A stretch of 64,000 nt of DNA from Modestobacter muralis. GTDB lineage: Bacteria; Actinomycetota; Actinomycetes; Mycobacteriales; Geodermatophilaceae. Position 1 is the first letter of the stretch; every line of letters starts with the position of its first letter. Under the pieces are notes generated by a model. It had not been told where the DNA came from and made no database searches. It worked only from the letters and a program-made list of their open reading frames with translations. Where the stretch lies: NCBI RefSeq assembly GCF_010682105.1, contig NZ_JAAGWH010000013.1, forward strand, positions 124,001 to 188,000, given 5' to 3'. This document shows, piece by piece, positions 7,113-14,991 of this stretch. The position numbers and the translations under genes are program-made.

Positions 7113-7157
7113 CAGCTTCCCAAGCTGACAGTGCGAGTTCGATTCTCGTCACCCGCT
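7113..7157 (+). other. attR-like site: 3' half of a tRNA-Gly(CCC) gene
   Basis: The sequence matches a bacterial glycine tRNA from base 28 to the discriminator. The anticodon arm is CAGC-TTCCCAA-GCTG with anticodon CCC. Then come a T arm with GCGAG and TTCGATT and the 3' acceptor strand CACCCGC, which would pair with a GCGGGTG start. The 5' half (acceptor strand, D arm) is missing: the bases upstream do not pair, and the G where base 27 should be does not pair with A43. This is the classic footprint of integration into the 3' end of a tRNA gene. The intact tRNA should flank the other end of the element. Confidence 0.8.
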
Positions 7158-7179
7158 CTCCGCTCCCCCGGCCGGCGCC

Positions 7180-8247
7180 TCAGCGCGGCCAGACCGCCGC
7201 CACCACGCGCTCGCTGGCGTGGCCGTCCTCCAGTGCGCACCAGCGGGCGACGAAGCGGGCCTGGTCGTCGGCGTGCGCCGCCGCCACCGCCGGCAGGTCG
7301 AGCAGCGCCTCGGTCAGCGCCTCCTGGTCCAGCACGACGGGACCGGGCGCCCCGGTGCGCAGGTCGAAGGTGAAACCGCGCAGCCGGCCCTCGTAGTGCT
7401 CGAGGTCGTAGGTGAACAGCACGATCGGCTTGCCCGTCACCGCGAAGTCGAACATCGACGACGAGTAGTCGGTGACCAGGACGTCCGCGGCCAGGTACAG
7501 CTCGGAGATGTCCGGGTACGCCGACACGTCCTGCACCCGTCCGCTGCTGGCCGGTCGGGTCTGGTGGCCCATGAAGTAGTGCAGCCGCAGCAGCAGGACG
7601 GCGTCGTCCCCGAGCCGTTCGGCGAGTGCCGCGACGTCCAGCCCGAGCGGTGCGTCGACCGCGCCGTCGGCCTCGTCGTCGCGGTAGGTGGGCGCGTAGA
7701 GGACGGCCGTCGTGCCCTCGGGGATGCCGAGCTGCGCGCGGACGCGGGCACGGCGGGCGTCCGCGTCGGGGGCCGAGAGCACGTCGTTGCGCGGGTAGCC
7801 GGTCTCCAGGACCTCGCCGGTGTACCGGAACGCCGACCGCAGCAGGTCCGTCGCCGCCGGGCTCGGGGTGATCAGCAGGTCCCAGCGGGCGATGTCCTCG
7901 TCGAGCTCGGCCAGCAGCTCGTCCGGGGGCAGCCAGGCGGCGTCCCGGTGGATCCGCTTGAGCGGCGTGCCGTGCCAGGTCTGCAGGTAGGTCGCGCCCG
8001 GCTTCTTGGTCCAGCGGTCGAGCTGGACGTGCGAGTTGACCACCACGACGTCGGCGGACTCCAGCGCCGCCACGGCCGCCGGCGTGCCGATCGGCACGGT
8101 CACCGTGCCCGGCGGGAAGGCCGCGGCGTGCCGCGGGTCGGCGAGCCACACGTGCTCCTCACCGCCGCCGCGGGCCCGCAGGGCCTCGTACAGCGCCCGG
8201 GGGTTGTCGGAGTAGCGGCCGTTGAACGCGTTCCAGACGATCTTCAT
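7180..8247 (-). CDS. CDP-glycerol glycerophosphotransferase family protein
   Basis: 355 residues starting MKIVWNAFNGRYSDNP. Family hallmarks are YLQTWHGTPLKR, TPSPAATDLLRSAF, YAPTYRDD and, near the C-terminus, DVLVTDYSSSMFDFA with GKPIVLFTYD. These enzymes transfer glycerol-phosphate or related units from a CDP donor to wall teichoic acid or similar glycopolymers at the inner membrane face. Only the catalytic C-terminal domain is present; there is no N-terminal GT2 domain. The start overlaps the stop of the GH13 gene (ATGA), so it is the last gene of the sugar-transport operon, an unusual partner. A frame starting upstream of MKIV is just read-through in the antisense of the neighbour. Confidence 0.88.
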   Translation of the reverse strand: MKIVWNAFNGRYSDNPRALYEALRARGGGEEHVWLADPRHAAAFPPGTVTVPIGTPAAVAALESADVVVVNSHVQLDRWTKKPGATYLQTWHGTPLKRIHRDAAWLPPDELLAELDEDIARWDLLITPSPAATDLLRSAFRYTGEVLETGYPRNDVLSAPDADARRARVRAQLGIPEGTTAVLYAPTYRDDEADGAVDAPLGLDVAALAERLGDDAVLLLRLHYFMGHQTRPASSGRVQDVSAYPDISELYLAADVLVTDYSSSMFDFAVTGKPIVLFTYDLEHYEGRLRGFTFDLRTGAPGPVVLDQEALTEALLDLPAVAAAHADDQARFVARWCALEDGHASERVVAAVWPR

Positions 8248-9896
8248 CGCGGCCCATCCTCGTCCGCCAGGAGCCAGGCCGCGGTGTCGACCGGCAGCAC
8301 GCCGTCCGGCGCGGGGCCGGAGACGAGCACGGCGCGCAGCCCGGCCGGCAGTGCGACGTCCGCGGGCCCGAAGTTGACCCACACCGTCGTCGTCCCGCGG
8401 GTGAAGGCCAGCACCCCGTCGGGGGCCGGGGACCAGGCCAGCGGTCCGGCGCCGGTCATCAGCTCGCGGCGCAGGTGCAGCGCGCGGCGGTAGAGCGCCA
8501 GGGTCGAGTCCGGGTCCTGCTCCTGGGCGGCCGCGGTGAGCGGCCCCCACCCCGGCGGCTGCGGCAGCCAGGGCTCGACGGCACCGGGCGGGGAGAAGCC
8601 GTACGGGGGCCGGTCCCCCGACCAGGGCAGCGGCACGCGGGACCCGTCGCGGCCGGGGTCCCGACCGCCGGAGCGGGTGTGGATGGGGTCGAGCCGGCGC
8701 CCGGTCGGGATGTCCTCGACCTCCTCGAGGCCGAGCTCCTCCCCCTCGTAGACGTAGACCAGCCCGGGGAGCGCCGTGGTGAGCAGCGCGGCGGCCCGCG
8801 CCCGGGTCCGGCCCAGCGCGAGGTCGGGCTCCTCGGTGCCCCAGCGGGCCCGCTCGGACTCGTTGGACCCGCGCTCGGGCCACTGCGTGCGGGCGTAGCG
8901 CGTCACCTGCCGGACGACGTCGTGGTTGGTCAGCGCCCAGGCGCTCGGCGCACCGGTGAGCGCGGCGGTCGCCAGCCCGCGCTCGACGACGCGGCGCCAC
9001 GGACCCTCCCGCCAGGCCACGTGCAGCGGCTCGAACTCGAAGGCCATGTGCAGCTCGTCGGGCCGCAGGTACAGCGGCAGCCGCTCCGGCCGGGCCACCC
9101 ACGCCTCGGCCACGAACACCCGCGGCGGGTCGTAGGAGTCGGCGACCTGGCGCCACTCCCGGTAGACCTCGTGCACCTCGTCCTGGTCCCAGCCCGGGTG
9201 CTCCTCGGTGCGCCGGTCCCGGCCCAGGCCGTCGGGCAGGCCCGCCTGCTTGACCAGCCCGTGGGCGACGTCGACCCGGAAGCCGTCGACGCCGCGGTCG
9301 AACCAGAACCGCAGGACGTCGAGGAACTCGGCCCGCACCTCGGGGTGGCGCCAGTCGAGGTCGGGCTGCTCGGGGGCGAAGGAGTGCAGGTACCACTCCC
9401 CCGGCCGGCCGTCGGCGTCGGTCGTGCGGGTCCACGACGGCCCGCCGAAGCAGCTCTCCCAGTCGTTCGGCGGCAGCGCACCGCCCTCCCCCCGGCCCGG
9501 CCGGAACAGGTAGCGGGCCCGGGCCGCCGCGTCACCGGCGAGCGCGGCCCGGAACCAGGCGTGGGCGTCCGAGGTGTGGTTCGGCACGATGTCCACCAGC
9601 ACCCGCAGGCCCAGCTCGTGGGCCTCCCGGACGAACGCCTCGGCCTGCTCGAGCCCACCCAGCGCGGCGTCGACGTCCCGGTAGTCGGCGACGTCGTAGC
9701 CGTTGTCGACCATCGGCGAGGGGTACCAGGGGGTCACCCAGACCGCGTCGACACCGAGCTCGGCCAGGTACGGCAACCGTGTCCGCAGGCCGGCGAGGTC
9801 GCCGACCCCGTCCCCGTCCCCGTCCGCGAAGCTGCGCGGCAGGACCTGGTACACCGCGGCGGTCCGCCACCACGGGGACGGGGTCGGTGACGACAC
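8244..9896 (-). CDS. GH13 alpha-glucosidase (oligo-1,6-glucosidase type)
   Basis: 550 residues. It opens with WWRTAAVYQVLPRSFADGDGDGVGDL, the usual start of the GH13 alpha-glucosidase subfamilies. The catalytic set is complete: D209 in GFRVDVAHG (nucleophile), E264 in FVAEAW (acid/base) and D326 in LTNHD. There is no signal peptide, so it should act in the cytoplasm on sugars taken up by the ABC transporter encoded just upstream. The GTG start follows the binding-protein stop by one base, so it is co-transcribed. Substrate could be isomaltose, maltose, sucrose or trehalose-like glucosides; sequence does not decide. Confidence 0.92.
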   Translation of the reverse strand: MSSPTPSPWWRTAAVYQVLPRSFADGDGDGVGDLAGLRTRLPYLAELGVDAVWVTPWYPSPMVDNGYDVADYRDVDAALGGLEQAEAFVREAHELGLRVLVDIVPNHTSDAHAWFRAALAGDAAARARYLFRPGRGEGGALPPNDWESCFGGPSWTRTTDADGRPGEWYLHSFAPEQPDLDWRHPEVRAEFLDVLRFWFDRGVDGFRVDVAHGLVKQAGLPDGLGRDRRTEEHPGWDQDEVHEVYREWRQVADSYDPPRVFVAEAWVARPERLPLYLRPDELHMAFEFEPLHVAWREGPWRRVVERGLATAALTGAPSAWALTNHDVVRQVTRYARTQWPERGSNESERARWGTEEPDLALGRTRARAAALLTTALPGLVYVYEGEELGLEEVEDIPTGRRLDPIHTRSGGRDPGRDGSRVPLPWSGDRPPYGFSPPGAVEPWLPQPPGWGPLTAAAQEQDPDSTLALYRRALHLRRELMTGAGPLAWSPAPDGVLAFTRGTTTVWVNFGPADVALPAGLRAVLVSGPAPDGVLPVDTAAWLLADEDGPR

Positions 9897-9897
9897 G

Positions 9898-10881
9898 TCA
9901 GCAGTCGACCTTGTACAGGTACTCCTGGACCTCGGGCGTCGCGACGTTCTCCGGGGTCGCGAAGACGAACGGCACCGTCTGGTTGCGCTCGACCTGCTCG
10001 TCCTTCGACAGCGCCACCGCGGCGTCGACGCCGAGGGCGCCCTCGCGGTAGGGGTACTGCACGATGACGCCGTCGACGGTGCCGTCCTCCAGCGCCTGGA
10101 TGATCGGCTCGGAGGTGTCGTAGCCGATCACCTTCACGTCGCCGGTGCGGCCGGCCTCGCGCACACCGGTGATCGCGCCCTCGGTGCTGTTGGTGGCCAT
10201 CGTGTAGATGCCCTTGAGGTTCGGGTTCGACGACGCCGCACCGGAGGCGATGGAGGCCGCGGTGGCGGTGGCGTTCTCGTCGTACTGCACGCCGAGGTAG
10301 GTGATGCCCGGGAAGGCCTTGAGGCCCTCGGCGAAGCCCTGCTCACGCAGCTCGCCGATCGGGTTGCCCGGCGTCTGGTTGATGGCCAGCACCTCACCCT
10401 GCCCGCCGATCAGCTCGGCGAGGTTCTCCGCGGCCAGCCGCCCGCCCTCGAGGTTGTCGGACTGGATGTTGGCGCTGCCGATGGAGGTGTCCTCCAGGTC
10501 GCCGTCGATGGTGATGATGTCGACGCCGGCGTCCTTGGCCTCGGTCAGCGGCACGGCCATGGCCGTCGCGTCGGTCACCGAGATCATGATCGCGTCGGGG
10601 GCGTTGGCGACGATGGCGTTGACCACCGAGGTCTGCGCGGCCACGTCGAAGGTCGGCGAGCCCTGGACGCTGAAGTCGATGCCGAGCTCGGCCGCGCGGT
10701 CACGTCCGCCGCAGCCGACGGTGCTGTAGAAGGGGTTGCCGGTCAGACCGGGCACGTAGACGACGGACAGCTTCTCGTCGCCGCCGGCGGCCTCGCCGGA
10801 CCCACCGCTGTCGCTCCCACCGCAGGCGGCGAGGACGAGGGCGGACGCGGCGAGGACGGCGGCCATGGGGGTGCGGTGCAC
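9898..10881 (-). CDS. Sugar ABC transporter substrate-binding lipoprotein (ribose/LacI-type fold)
   Basis: 327 residues. The lipoprotein signal peptide ends in VLAAC with the lipid-anchored Cys at residue 20. The mature part is a type I periplasmic-binding fold (VVYVPGLTGNPFYSTVGCG, IITIDGD, ATNSTEGAITGVREAG, KVIGYDTSEP), as in RbsB and XylF. Several Cys residues (CGG after the anchor, VGCG, terminal KVDC) suggest a possible disulfide. The GTG at 10881 is chosen because AGGAG lies five bases upstream. It is third in the operon after the ATPase and permease and would present the sugar to them. Confidence 0.92.
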   Translation of the reverse strand: MHRTPMAAVLAASALVLAACGGSDSGGSGEAAGGDEKLSVVYVPGLTGNPFYSTVGCGGRDRAAELGIDFSVQGSPTFDVAAQTSVVNAIVANAPDAIMISVTDATAMAVPLTEAKDAGVDIITIDGDLEDTSIGSANIQSDNLEGGRLAAENLAELIGGQGEVLAINQTPGNPIGELREQGFAEGLKAFPGITYLGVQYDENATATAASIASGAASSNPNLKGIYTMATNSTEGAITGVREAGRTGDVKVIGYDTSEPIIQALEDGTVDGVIVQYPYREGALGVDAAVALSKDEQVERNQTVPFVFATPENVATPEVQEYLYKVDC

Positions 10882-10919
10882 GGGGGCTCCTGGGGTTCGG
10901 GGTGGGGCGACGGGAGGAG

Positions 10920-11948
10920 TCAGGGCTGGTTGCGCCGGCGGCGCTTGAGCTGGTCGAGGTAGACGGCCACCACCAGGACGATGCCGATGGCGACCTCCTG
11001 CCAGAACGGCTGGACGTTGAGCTGGATGAAGCCGTTGTTGAGCACGGTCGGGATGGCCATGCCGATCACCGTGCCGATCACCGTGCCGACCCCGCCGAAG
11101 AGGCTGGTGCCGCCCAGGACGACGCCGGTGATGACCTCGAGCCCGTCGCTCGTGTGGCCGCTGATCGTCGTGGTGGCGAAGCGGGTGAGGGAGAGCAGAC
11201 CGGCCAGGCCGGCCAGCGTGCCGTTGGCGGTGTAGAGCCAGAAGGTGTGCCGGTCGACGTCGACGCCGGCCCGCCGGGCGGACTCCTCGTTGCTGCCGAT
11301 GAGCTGGGTGTGCCGACCGAACCGGGTCTGCGACAGCACGAACCCGCCGATCAGCGCCACGATCGCGGCCACCCAGACCAGCCAGCTGACGCCCAGCGGG
11401 CGGTCGGTGGCGACGCTGATCATCGCCTTGGGCACGGTGCGCACGTCGGTGCCGTTGCTGATGAGCAGCGCCGCACCCAGGGCCGCGCCCATGGAGCCCA
11501 GCGTGGTGATCAGTGCGGGCACCTTGAGCTTGGAGATGACCAGCCCGTTGACCGCGCCCCACGCCGCGCCGGCGAGCAGGGCGGTGACCACCCCGAGCAC
11601 CACGGTGCCGGCGCCGTCGCCGCCCTGGGTCTCCATCACCTTCGCGGCGCACACGCCGGAGAAGACGAGCACCGAGCCGATGGAGATGTCGAACCCGGCG
11701 GCCACCAGCACGAACGTCGCGCCGACGGCCATGACCAACAGCACCGCCATGTCGGTGAGCACGTTGCGCAGGGTGACCGGGGTCGGGAAGGAGTCGGGCG
11801 CGGCGAAGGCGAACACGAGCACCAGCACCAGCAGGACCGCGGTCATGTAGGCCGGCGAGGAGCCGAGCAGGCGCCGCCCGCGACGGCCCTTCGCGGTGGT
11901 GCCGGTGCGCTCGGCGTCCGGGGCCTTGGCCGGGTCGATGGCGGTCAC
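10920..11948 (-). CDS. Sugar ABC transporter permease (RbsC/XylH family)
   Basis: 342 residues with about 8-10 membrane segments after a short charged N-terminus. The family core is present: AVLLVMAVGATFVLVAAGFDISIGSVLVFSG, later GLEVITGVVLGGTSLFGGVGTVIGTVIGM. It forms the translocation channel for the ribose-type transporter in the inner membrane. The GTG start overlaps the stop of the ATPase gene by four bases (GTGA), giving tight coupling. Confidence 0.92.
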   Translation of the reverse strand: MTAIDPAKAPDAERTGTTAKGRRGRRLLGSSPAYMTAVLLVLVLVFAFAAPDSFPTPVTLRNVLTDMAVLLVMAVGATFVLVAAGFDISIGSVLVFSGVCAAKVMETQGGDGAGTVVLGVVTALLAGAAWGAVNGLVISKLKVPALITTLGSMGAALGAALLISNGTDVRTVPKAMISVATDRPLGVSWLVWVAAIVALIGGFVLSQTRFGRHTQLIGSNEESARRAGVDVDRHTFWLYTANGTLAGLAGLLSLTRFATTTISGHTSDGLEVITGVVLGGTSLFGGVGTVIGTVIGMAIPTVLNNGFIQLNVQPFWQEVAIGIVLVVAVYLDQLKRRRRNQP

Positions 11949-12721
11949 CGGTGGTCTCCGGGGGTGTCGGTCCGGACGTCCAGCGCGCCGGTCATGGCCC
12001 CGACGAGCTGCTCGACGGTGGCCGTGCGCGCCTCCAGGTCGGCGACCATCCGCCCCAGGCGCAGCACCTGCACGCGGTCGGCCGCCTCGAGCACCTCGGG
12101 CATGTTGTGGGTGATCAGCACGACGGCGACGCCGGTGCTGGCGACCCGGCGGACCAGCTCGATGACCTTGCCGGTCTGGCGCACGCCGAGCGCGGCGGTG
12201 GGCTCGTCCATGATCACGACCCGGCGGGCCCACATCACCGCCCGGCAGATGGCCACGCTCTGCCGCTGACCACCGGACAGCGCCCCGACCGGCGCGTCCA
12301 GGTCCTTGACGTCGGTGCCCATCGAGGTGAAGGCCTCCTCGGCGCGGGCCCGCATCGTCTTCTTGTCCAGCATCCCGAGCCGGCCGGCCAGCCCGGGCCG
12401 GAGCAGCTCCCGGCCGGCGAAGGCGTTCTCGGCCGGCCCGAGCTCGGGCGCGAGCGCCAGGTCCTGGTAGACGGTCTCGATGCCGAGTTCGCGGGCTCGG
12501 GTCGGGGAGCCCATCTGCACCGGCTTCCCGTCGATCAGCACCTCGCCGCCGTCGCGCTGCAGGGCACCGGACAGGATCTTGATGAGGGTGCTCTTGCCGG
12601 CGCCGTTGTCGCCGATCAGGGCGGTCACCTCACCGGCGCGGGCGGCGAAGTCGACCTCGCGCAGGACGTCGACGTGGCCGAAGGACTTCACCACGCCCCG
12701 GGCCTCGAGCACGACGCTCAT
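11945..12721 (-). CDS. Sugar ABC transporter ATP-binding protein (single nucleotide-binding domain)
   Basis: 258 residues with one ABC domain: Walker A GDNGAGKST, Q-loop VYQD, signature LSGGQRQ, Walker B VVIMDEP and switch His in LITHN. Classical RbsA and XylG have two fused domains of about 500 residues; this is the half-length kind seen in fructose/inositol-type importers, which would work as a homodimer. The ATG at 12721 is favoured by family length although its Shine-Dalgarno is weak. It is the first gene of the operon 12721-7180. Confidence 0.92.
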   Translation of the reverse strand: MSVVLEARGVVKSFGHVDVLREVDFAARAGEVTALIGDNGAGKSTLIKILSGALQRDGGEVLIDGKPVQMGSPTRARELGIETVYQDLALAPELGPAENAFAGRELLRPGLAGRLGMLDKKTMRARAEEAFTSMGTDVKDLDAPVGALSGGQRQSVAICRAVMWARRVVIMDEPTAALGVRQTGKVIELVRRVASTGVAVVLITHNMPEVLEAADRVQVLRLGRMVADLEARTATVEQLVGAMTGALDVRTDTPGDHR

Positions 12722-13036
12722 GCGGGGAGCAGGCGGGGACGACGGGGCGGTGTCACGGGAGGGCCTCCAGGCAGGGCGTGGTACGTGCGCGGGTGGCACC
12801 GGTCAGCCGACCGTAGCGGCTCGGCGGCGCCCGGGCAGCGCCGAGCGCCCGGGCTCCGCACCGGTCGCCAGAATTATGTAGCAGGCAACCGAATCACTCC
12901 GCCCCAGGGTTCACACAGTGGGACGGCCCGCGCGGACGACGCCGGGACGCGCGGCCGGTGCCCTGCTCGTCGGTGCAGGTCAGTGCGCCGTCGGGGCCGG
13001 GCTGCACCAGGGCCGGCCGTGGGCGAGGGTGATCGG
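12722..13036. other. Divergent intergenic region between the sugar operon and AAC(2')-I
   Basis: About 315 bp without a gene. A small AT-rich patch near 12871-12890 reads CATAAT on the minus strand and could be a -10 box for the sugar operon, but no convincing -35 box lies 16-18 bp upstream. The rest is GC-rich and featureless to the eye. Confidence 0.3.
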
Positions 13037-13582
13037 ATGAGCTCCCTCCCCACCGTGCGGTCCCTGCCGACGGCCGACCTCGACAGGACCGAGCGGGCAG
13101 CCCTGCGCCGCTTCCTGGACGCCGCCTACGGCGGCCGGTTCGGCGAGGAGTCGTGGGCGCACGCCCTCGGCGGGGTGCACGTGCTCGCCACCGTCGACGG
13201 CGAGCTGGCCGGGCACGCCGCGGTCGTCCAGCGGCAGCTCGTCGCCGGTCCGCACACCCTGCGCACCGGCTTCGTCGAGGCGGTCGCCACCGCCCCCGCG
13301 CTGCGCCGCCGCGGGGTGGGCAGCGCGGTGATGGCCGAGGTGGAGCGGCTGGTGACCGGTGGCCACGAGCTCGGCGCGCTGTCGGCCAGCGAGGACGGCC
13401 GCGGGCTGTACGCGGCGCGGGGGTGGGTCCCGTGGGCCGGTCCGCTGGCCGCGCTCACCCCGGACGGCGTCGTCCCCACGCCGGACGAGGAGGTGTTCGT
13501 GCTGCCCACCCCCGCGACACCGGCCGGGCTCGACCCCGCGAGCCGGCTGGTCTGCGACTGGCGCCGCGGCGAGCTGTGGTGA
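13037..13582 (+). CDS. Aminoglycoside 2'-N-acetyltransferase, AAC(2')-I family
   Basis: 181 residues, the usual length. It follows the mycobacterial AAC(2')-Ic pattern throughout: WAHALGGVHVLATVDGELAGHAAVVQR, RTGFVEAVA, RRRGVGSAVM (acetyl-CoA loop), ELGALSASEDGRGLYAARGW, DEEVFVLP and the C-terminal CDWRRGELW. These GNAT enzymes acetylate the 2'-amino group of gentamicin- or tobramycin-like drugs. In mycobacteria the gene is intrinsic and may have a housekeeping role, and the same is likely here because nothing around it looks mobile. The gene stands alone. Confidence 0.88.
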   Translation: MSSLPTVRSLPTADLDRTERAALRRFLDAAYGGRFGEESWAHALGGVHVLATVDGELAGHAAVVQRQLVAGPHTLRTGFVEAVATAPALRRRGVGSAVMAEVERLVTGGHELGALSASEDGRGLYAARGWVPWAGPLAALTPDGVVPTPDEEVFVLPTPATPAGLDPASRLVCDWRRGELW

Positions 13583-13634
13583 CGCCAGGTGCGCCGTCCA
13601 CGCGCCGCGGGGGCACGTGGACGGCGCCGGTCGG

Positions 13635-14861
13635 CTAGGCAGCCTTCTGGGGGACCATCCCGTGCGGGTCGATGACGTACTTCTTGGCCGCGCCGGAGTC
13701 GAACTCCGCGTAGCCCTGCGGTGCCTCGTCCAGCGAGATGGTGGTCGCGTTGACCGCCTTCGCGATCTGCACCTTGTCGTGCAGGATCGCCATCATCAGG
13801 CCGCGGTTGTAGCGCATCACCGGGCACTGGCCGGTCGTGAACGAGATGGACTTCGCCCACCCGGTGCCCAGCGACAGCGACAGCGCGCCGACCTTGGCCG
13901 CCTCGTCGATGCCGCCCGGGTCACCGGTGACGTAGAGCCCGGGGATGCCGATCGCGCCGCCGGCGGCGGTGATCTCCATCAGCGAGTTCAGCACCGTCGC
14001 CGGGGCCTCCTTGCCCGCGCCCTCGCCGTGCCCGCGCGCCTCGAAGCCCACCGCGTCGACCGCAGCGTCGACCTCGGGCACGCCCAGGATCTGCTCGATC
14101 TGGTCCTGCGGCGAGCCCTTGGACACGTCGACGGTCTCGCAGCCGAAGCTGCGGGCCTGCGCCAGCCGGCCCTCGTTGAGGTCGGAGACGATGACCACCG
14201 CGGCGCCCAGCAGCTGGGCACCGACCGCCGCGGCGAGCCCGACGGGGCCGGCGCCGGCGATGTAGACCGTCGACCCGGGCTTCACCCCGGCCGTGACCGC
14301 GCCGTGGAAGCCGGTCGGGAAGATGTCCGACAGCATCGTCAGGTCCAGGACCTTCTCCAGGGCCTGGTCCCGGTCGGGGAACTTCAGCAGGTTCCAGTCG
14401 GCGTAGGGCACCGTGACGTACTCGGCCTGCCCACCGACCCAGCCGCCCATGTCCACGTAGCCGTAGGCGGCGCCGGGACGGGCCGGGTTCACGTTCAGGC
14501 AGATGCCGGTCTTGCCCTCCTTGCAGTTGCGACAGCGCCCGCAGGCGATGTTGAACGGCACGGAGCAGATGTCGCCGACCTCGATGAACTCGACGTCGGA
14601 GCCCTTCTCGACGACCTCGCCGAGGATCTCGTGACCGAGCACCAGGTTCGGCGGTGCCGTCGTGCGGCCGCGGACCATGTGCTGGTCGCTGCCGCAGATG
14701 TTGGTGGTGACCACCTTGAGGATCACGCCGTGGTTGAGCTTGCGGCCCACGTTCGCCGGGTTCACACCCGGCCCGTCCAGCAGTTCCAGCTTCTGGTAGT
14801 CGGTCTCGTGGACCTCGACCTTGCCCGGCTCGATGTACGCAACGCCTCTGTTGCCAGCCAT
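13635..14861 (-). CDS. fdhA: Glutathione-independent formaldehyde dehydrogenase (zinc, NAD-dependent)
   Basis: 408 residues, the length of Pseudomonas FdhA. Catalytic zinc region CGSDQHMVRGR and VLGHEILGEV; structural zinc lobe CGRCRNCKEGKTGIC; Rossmann motif GAGPVGLAAAVGAQLLGA; family-specific GYVDMGGWVGGQAEYVTVPYADW. It oxidises formaldehyde by dismutation or with bound NAD, without glutathione or mycothiol. The ATG at 14861 has AGGAG seven bases upstream; longer frames lack a ribosome site. Monocistronic, between two opposite-facing units. Confidence 0.9.
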   Translation of the reverse strand: MAGNRGVAYIEPGKVEVHETDYQKLELLDGPGVNPANVGRKLNHGVILKVVTTNICGSDQHMVRGRTTAPPNLVLGHEILGEVVEKGSDVEFIEVGDICSVPFNIACGRCRNCKEGKTGICLNVNPARPGAAYGYVDMGGWVGGQAEYVTVPYADWNLLKFPDRDQALEKVLDLTMLSDIFPTGFHGAVTAGVKPGSTVYIAGAGPVGLAAAVGAQLLGAAVVIVSDLNEGRLAQARSFGCETVDVSKGSPQDQIEQILGVPEVDAAVDAVGFEARGHGEGAGKEAPATVLNSLMEITAAGGAIGIPGLYVTGDPGGIDEAAKVGALSLSLGTGWAKSISFTTGQCPVMRYNRGLMMAILHDKVQIAKAVNATTISLDEAPQGYAEFDSGAAKKYVIDPHGMVPQKAA

Positions 14862-14991
14862 CTGGGAGCTCCTCTGTCCTGGGGACGCCGCCGGGCCGGG
14901 GAACTCACCCGGCGGTGCATGCGCTGGAGGGCATGTGGGCCCGAGTGTGCTCCTGATCACTCCCGGCGTGCACCCGGGCCGACCTGTGAGT

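Larger units (their letters stand above)
1..7157. mobile_element. Right-hand part of an integrated actinomycete integrative and conjugative element (AICE-like)
   Basis: The stretch combines an FtsK-type translocase start, a Pra-type activator (interrupted), an HTH/DUF5919 regulator, a Nudix hydrolase and an HD protein. This is the accessory and regulatory layout known from pSAM2-type elements. A three-gene cargo operon of visibly lower G+C follows, and the segment ends in a 3' tRNA-Gly fragment of the kind left by site-specific integration into a tRNA gene. No integrase, excisionase or replication initiator is visible; by analogy they should lie beyond position 1. The left boundary is therefore unknown. 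That the cargo and the AICE genes form one element is inferred from their position inside the att fragment. Confidence 0.75.

Noticed and set aside
7100-7157. A functional tRNA gene
   Set aside because: Only the 3' half pairs; the D arm and 5' acceptor strand are absent, so it is an att scar and not a working tRNA.
1-7157. Integrase, excisionase or replication gene of the element
   Set aside because: None is present in this window; they are expected to the left, so the element cannot be called complete or active.
8475-9890. Plus-strand frame of 471 codons
   Set aside because: Antisense to the GH13 gene, whose catalytic residues are all visible.
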